Assembly (NCBI RefSeq): GCF_004801855.1
Contig: NZ_SSTC01000005.1
Span: forward strand, 1 to 64,000
Direction: 5' to 3'
Length of the DNA stretch: 64,000 nucleotides
Source of the DNA: Pseudomonas sp. A-1
GTDB lineage: Bacteria; Pseudomonadota; Gammaproteobacteria; Pseudomonadales; Pseudomonadaceae
The notes below the pieces were generated by a model. That model searched no databases. It saw only the letters and a list, made by a program, of their open reading frames with translations, and was not told the DNA's origin. Below are positions 61,199-64,000 of this stretch, in pieces; within the stretch, counting starts at the first letter, position 1; the number at the start of each line of letters is the position of its first letter. A program made the translations under genes and the position numbers.

Positions 61199-62659
61199 TT
61201 ACAGCTTCACGCAGACGTTGCGCGTCTCGGTGTAGAACTCCAGCGAGTGCACCCCGCCCTCGCGGCCGATGCCGGACTGCTTGGAGCCGCCGAACGGGGT
61301 GCGCAGGTCACGCAGGAACCAGCTGTTGATCCAGGTGATGCCCACCTCGACGCGCGCCGCCATGCGGTGGGCGCGGGCCAGGTCGTTGGTCCAGATGGTG
61401 GTGGACAGGCCGTAGACGTTGTCGTTGGCCAGCGCGACCACCTCGTTCTCGCTGTCGAACGGACGGATGTGGCAGCACGGGCCGAAGATCTCCTCGCGCA
61501 CCACCGCCGCGTCGTCGGACAGGCCGGTCCAGATGGTCGGCTGCACCCAGGCGCCCTCGGCCAGCTCGCCCAACATCTCCGGCACGCCGCCGCCGGTGAC
61601 CACGGTGGCGCCCTCTTCCACCGCCTTGCGGTAGTAGGACAGCACCTTGTCGCGGTGCTCCTGGCTGATCAGCGGACCGTAGTTGGCGTTGTGATCGTCC
61701 GGACGGCCGAACTTGACGCCCTCGGCCTTGACCTTCAGCGCCTGCACGAAGCGCTCAAAGATCGGCCGCTCGACGTAGACGCGCTCGGTGCCCAGGCACA
61801 CCTGCCCGGAGTTGAGGAAGGCGGAGCGGAAGATGCCGTCCACCGCCGCGTCGAAATCGGCGTCGGCGAACACGATGCCGGCGTTCTTGCCGCCCAGCTC
61901 GAAGGACACGTCGCGCATGCCTTCCGACGCGGCCTTCATGATCGCCGCACCGGTACGGGTCTCGCCGGTGAAGGTGATGGCGTTGACGCCCGGATGCTGG
62001 GTGAGGAACTCGCCGGCCGAATCCGGCCCGAAGCCGTGCACCACGTTGTAGACACCCTTGGGAATGCCCACGGAATTCATCACCTCGCCGAGCAGCGCGG
62101 CGGTCTGCGGCGACTCCTCGGATGGCTTGACCACCACCGTATTGCCGCAGGCCAGCGCCGGGCCGACCTTCCAGGTCATCAGCATGAACGGCGCGTTCCA
62201 CGGGCAGATCACCCCGATCACGCCCTTCGGTACGCGCATCGAATAGTTGAGCGCGCCGCGACCGTCCGGAGTGGCCATCTGGAAGGATTCGCTGGGCACG
62301 TTCTTGATCACGTCGGCGAACACCTTGAAGTTCGCCGCGCCGCGCGGAATGAACACGTGCTTCATCACGTGCGAGGGCTGGCCGGTATCGGCCATCTCGG
62401 CCTCGACGAAGTCGTCGAAGCGGCGGGTGATCTCGTTGGCCACGCCGTACAGCAGCTCGACGCGCTGCTCGGTGCTCAGCCCGCCCCACTCGCCGTTGAG
62501 CGCGCCACGCGCGGCCTTGACCGCCGCATCCACCTCGCCGCGCCCGGCCTCGGCAATGGAGGCGATCACGCGATTGTCGAGGGGCGAACGCTTGTCGAAA
62601 CGCTTGCCGCTGGCGGCGGCGACGTACTCGCCGGCGATGAAGTTCTCAATCTTGCGCAT
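61199..62659 (-). CDS. dmpC: 2-hydroxymuconate semialdehyde dehydrogenase (DmpC/XylG type)
   Basis: A 486-residue NAD+-dependent aldehyde dehydrogenase, the exact length of DmpC/XylG. Catalytic Cys is in NSGQVCLGTERV, general base Glu in FELGGKNAG, oxyanion Asn in ICPWNAPFMLMTW, and the NAD motif is FTGETRTGAAI. It opens the oxalocrotonate branch of meta cleavage by oxidising 2-hydroxymuconic semialdehyde. ATG 62659 with GGAG 5 bases upstream is preferred over a GTG two codons earlier. It is the first gene of the operon; the promoter region is AT-rich and contains a large palindrome. Confidence 0.92.
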   Translation of the reverse strand: MRKIENFIAGEYVAAASGKRFDKRSPLDNRVIASIAEAGRGEVDAAVKAARGALNGEWGGLSTEQRVELLYGVANEITRRFDDFVEAEMADTGQPSHVMKHVFIPRGAANFKVFADVIKNVPSESFQMATPDGRGALNYSMRVPKGVIGVICPWNAPFMLMTWKVGPALACGNTVVVKPSEESPQTAALLGEVMNSVGIPKGVYNVVHGFGPDSAGEFLTQHPGVNAITFTGETRTGAAIMKAASEGMRDVSFELGGKNAGIVFADADFDAAVDGIFRSAFLNSGQVCLGTERVYVERPIFERFVQALKVKAEGVKFGRPDDHNANYGPLISQEHRDKVLSYYRKAVEEGATVVTGGGVPEMLGELAEGAWVQPTIWTGLSDDAAVVREEIFGPCCHIRPFDSENEVVALANDNVYGLSTTIWTNDLARAHRMAARVEVGITWINSWFLRDLRTPFGGSKQSGIGREGGVHSLEFYTETRNVCVKL

Positions 62660-62783
62660 GGTCACTCCGCGTTGTTGTTCTGGGGGTGGCCAGCCGTGCG
62701 ACCGGGGTAGTGAGTCGGGGGCTGGGCCTTGGGAGTGAGCATAAGGAGGGGTGGCGATACCGGCTAATACTTTGTTTCTTTGC

Positions 62784-62808
62784 TACTAATACCTTAAAGG
62801 TATCAGTA
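62784..62808. promoter_or_regulatory. candidate operator of the meta-pathway operon
   Basis: Twelve-base arms TACTAATACCTT and AAGGTATCAGTA around a central A, 11 of 12 pairs complementary. It lies about 125 bp upstream of the dmpC start codon. A further GTATTAG half-site occurs about 20 bp closer to the gene on the minus strand. The size suits a dimeric regulator such as a GntR- or TetR-type protein; no regulator gene is in the window. Confidence 0.6.
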
Positions 62809-63002
62809 TGGGCTTGTAACACGCTCAATAGACACGCGAGACCAAAGCATGTAAATAGACATAATTAATAACTGAGAGGAAGCGGCATGAGCAAAGCTTA
62901 AAGCTTGCAAATAAATTAATAAACGGCACCACTATTGCCATTCAGGCAAAAAATTCCTCATAGGAAATAGCGAATTTTAATTAAAAGATAAAAACTAAAG
63001 CT

Positions 63003-63041
63003 TTAGCCGAAGAATCCATAACCTTCTGATTCTTCGGCTAA
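63003..63041 (-). terminator. Rho-independent terminator of the AT-rich gene
   Basis: Perfect 14-bp stem (TTAGCCGAAGAATC and complement, 11-base loop) 12 bases after the stop at 63054. On the minus strand it is followed by a T-rich tract, the classic arrangement. Confidence 0.85.
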
Positions 63042-63053
63042 TTCGTGAACCGG

Positions 63054-64000
63054 CTACTCGTACTTGACCCGCTGTACCTCAGCAGTACCTTCTGCGTCGT
63101 TCAAGAAATCAATTAACTCACTAAGGATAATCAAGTCGCAAAACTTAGCGCCAGATTCCAGATCTACAAGTACATGTGTAATGCCATGATATTGGCGCTG
63201 GTCTGCATTTTCGGGGAGCAAAAGCGAAATAACCCCATACTTTTCTCTATACAGATCACCTGTTTCCCAGGCCACGCACAAATCAATATCCTTGATGTTT
63301 TTGTCTTGGCTATCGAAGTCCTCGACAAGCCCGTCAAGTGAAAATTTATACTCCAAAATTCGAGGGGTTGTTATTTTCCCACTCAGAGCATTTGCTGTTT
63401 CCTCGGGAACACCAAGAGGATTCGAACCCTCGCCATAAATATAAAGATCAGGTGACAGATCGAATGCTATCTTAAACAAGCCGTCATAGGTGAAGCGCTC
63501 GTTTGTTGACATCATGTTGAGCCCGCGAACCACGCCACCAGCAATTAGCTGATGAAATAGCGCTATAACATCCTGCTCGCGCGTAGGAATAGAAGTAATA
63601 GACACTCGCTCCACAGGCAAGAAGAAATGCTTACTCTCAAGCTTCAATGGTTGCTGAACTTCGTGAGCAAGCATCTCTTTCTTCCACTCATCAATGGCTA
63701 GCTCCCTGACGAGATCGGGCGAAGTACCAGTATTTGCCTTAAGCAAATACCTTACCTTAGAAAGGTGAGCATCAACAATATGTCTAGCCACGCTTTTTGC
63801 AAAATCAGTCAATTCTCGGTGAAAACCTTTTCGACCGAGATCAGGCGTATAGTTATCAAAGTGAATCAGGAAGTGAACTTGATGCTGTCGGCCGATATTA
63901 CGAGCAAGAGGAACAAGCATGGTCTCCCCCTGCGGCATATTGTTTGCCGCTAACTGTATGCCACTAGAAAGAACTTTGGATCTCAATTTAAGAGCATCAT
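63054..64000 (-). CDS. AT-rich gene of unknown function, 5' end outside window
   Basis: The frame is open from the stop at 63054 to the window edge, about 315 codons; a TTG at 63986 is possible but the frame continues upstream through DALKL. The N-terminal visible part reads RSKVLSSGIQLAANNMPQGE, then HFLIHFDNYTPDLGRKGFHRE. The C-terminal part has TPRILEYKFSLDGLV and IKDIDLCVAWETGD, an E-x-K followed by a hydrophobic Asp strand reminiscent of PD-(D/E)xK nuclease cores. From memory the first motifs resemble regions after a GHKL-type ATPase domain in large proteins of defence-like islands. This is a weak inference. GC content is far below every other gene here, indicating horizontal origin. Confidence 0.6.
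   Translation of the reverse strand, partial: DALKLRSKVLSSGIQLAANNMPQGETMLVPLARNIGRQHQVHFLIHFDNYTPDLGRKGFHRELTDFAKSVARHIVDAHLSKVRYLLKANTGTSPDLVRELAIDEWKKEMLAHEVQQPLKLESKHFFLPVERVSITSIPTREQDVIALFHQLIAGGVVRGLNMMSTNERFTYDGLFKIAFDLSPDLYIYGEGSNPLGVPEETANALSGKITTPRILEYKFSLDGLVEDFDSQDKNIKDIDLCVAWETGDLYREKYGVISLLLPENADQRQYHGITHVLVDLESGAKFCDLIILSELIDFLNDAEGTAEVQRVKYE

Larger units (their letters stand above)
62660..63053. other. 394-bp gap with composition break
   Basis: No gene supported. GC content falls abruptly near 62755. The GC-rich side is the dmpC leader (about 100 bp). The AT-rich side holds the 25-bp palindrome (62784-62808), short dyads at about 62890-62912 (AAGCTT repeats) and 62934-62950 (TTGCC/GGCAA), and the terminator of the next gene (63003-63041). 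Confidence 0.6.

Overview
The window is GC-rich, tightly packed bacterial DNA. Intact MuxABC-OpmB and TamA-TamB genes, Pseudomonas-type REP sequences and PhaR/PhaP-controlled polyhydroxybutyrate (PHB) genes point to Pseudomonas sensu lato (Pseudomonadaceae). I did not identify the species. Only the last ~1.25 kb (from about 62,755) is AT-rich and looks like the edge of a genomic island or other acquired DNA. I saw no tRNA, rRNA or CRISPR array.

Layout. 1-9.6 kb: end of a small glycine-zipper gene, then the tripartite efflux operon muxA-muxB-muxC-opmB with a CpxR-like box upstream and REP elements inside it. 9.7-17.8 kb: a large patatin-like protein, then tamA-tamB; the TamA leader carries a tandem decapeptide repeat. 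17.8-22.6 kb (minus): sensor kinase, response regulator and a REC-LOV-GGDEF-EAL protein, which looks like a blue-light-responsive c-di-GMP module. 22.8-37.6 kb: a protein-quality-control and low-energy stress block. It holds a 55-residue zinc-ribbon membrane protein, an accessory FtsH, a CapA-family protein, a LonB-type protease with a TTG start, a Mg2+-type P-ATPase, Hsp20, a three-gene formate dehydrogenase whose partner subunits resemble sulfhydrogenase beta/gamma, a CBS-domain protein and a dienelactone-hydrolase-like enzyme. Three of these transcription units have RpoS-like -10 boxes.

37.7-45.3 kb: PHB synthesis. phaB-phaA and two tandem class I synthases lie on the minus strand, with divergent phaP and convergent phaR; a perfect palindrome next to the phaP promoter is a candidate PhaR operator. 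45.6-49.0 kb: a lone tyrosine recombinase, a second glycine-zipper protein and a SulP transporter. 49.1-54.0 kb: a TetR repressor diverging from a two-gene RND pump (lipoprotein adaptor plus permease, no outer-membrane partner), with a clear palindromic operator between them.

54.0-62.7 kb (minus): an eleven-gene aromatic catabolic operon. It encodes the oxalocrotonate branch of the catechol meta-cleavage pathway (dmpC, E, H, I, F, G equivalents), ending in pyruvate plus acetyl-CoA. Downstream come a degenerate SDR, an MSAD-like tautomerase, a XylT-type ferredoxin, a quinone reductase and a canonical SDR. No catechol 2,3-dioxygenase is in view. A 25-bp near-perfect palindrome sits upstream of the first gene. 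The window ends in a 5'-truncated AT-rich gene of unknown function.

Cross-cutting signals: one REP family occurs in the opmB signal-peptide region, at the ferredoxin 3' end and downstream of dmpC. In the first two cases it is translated in the same frame, adding the peptide VGANSFA.
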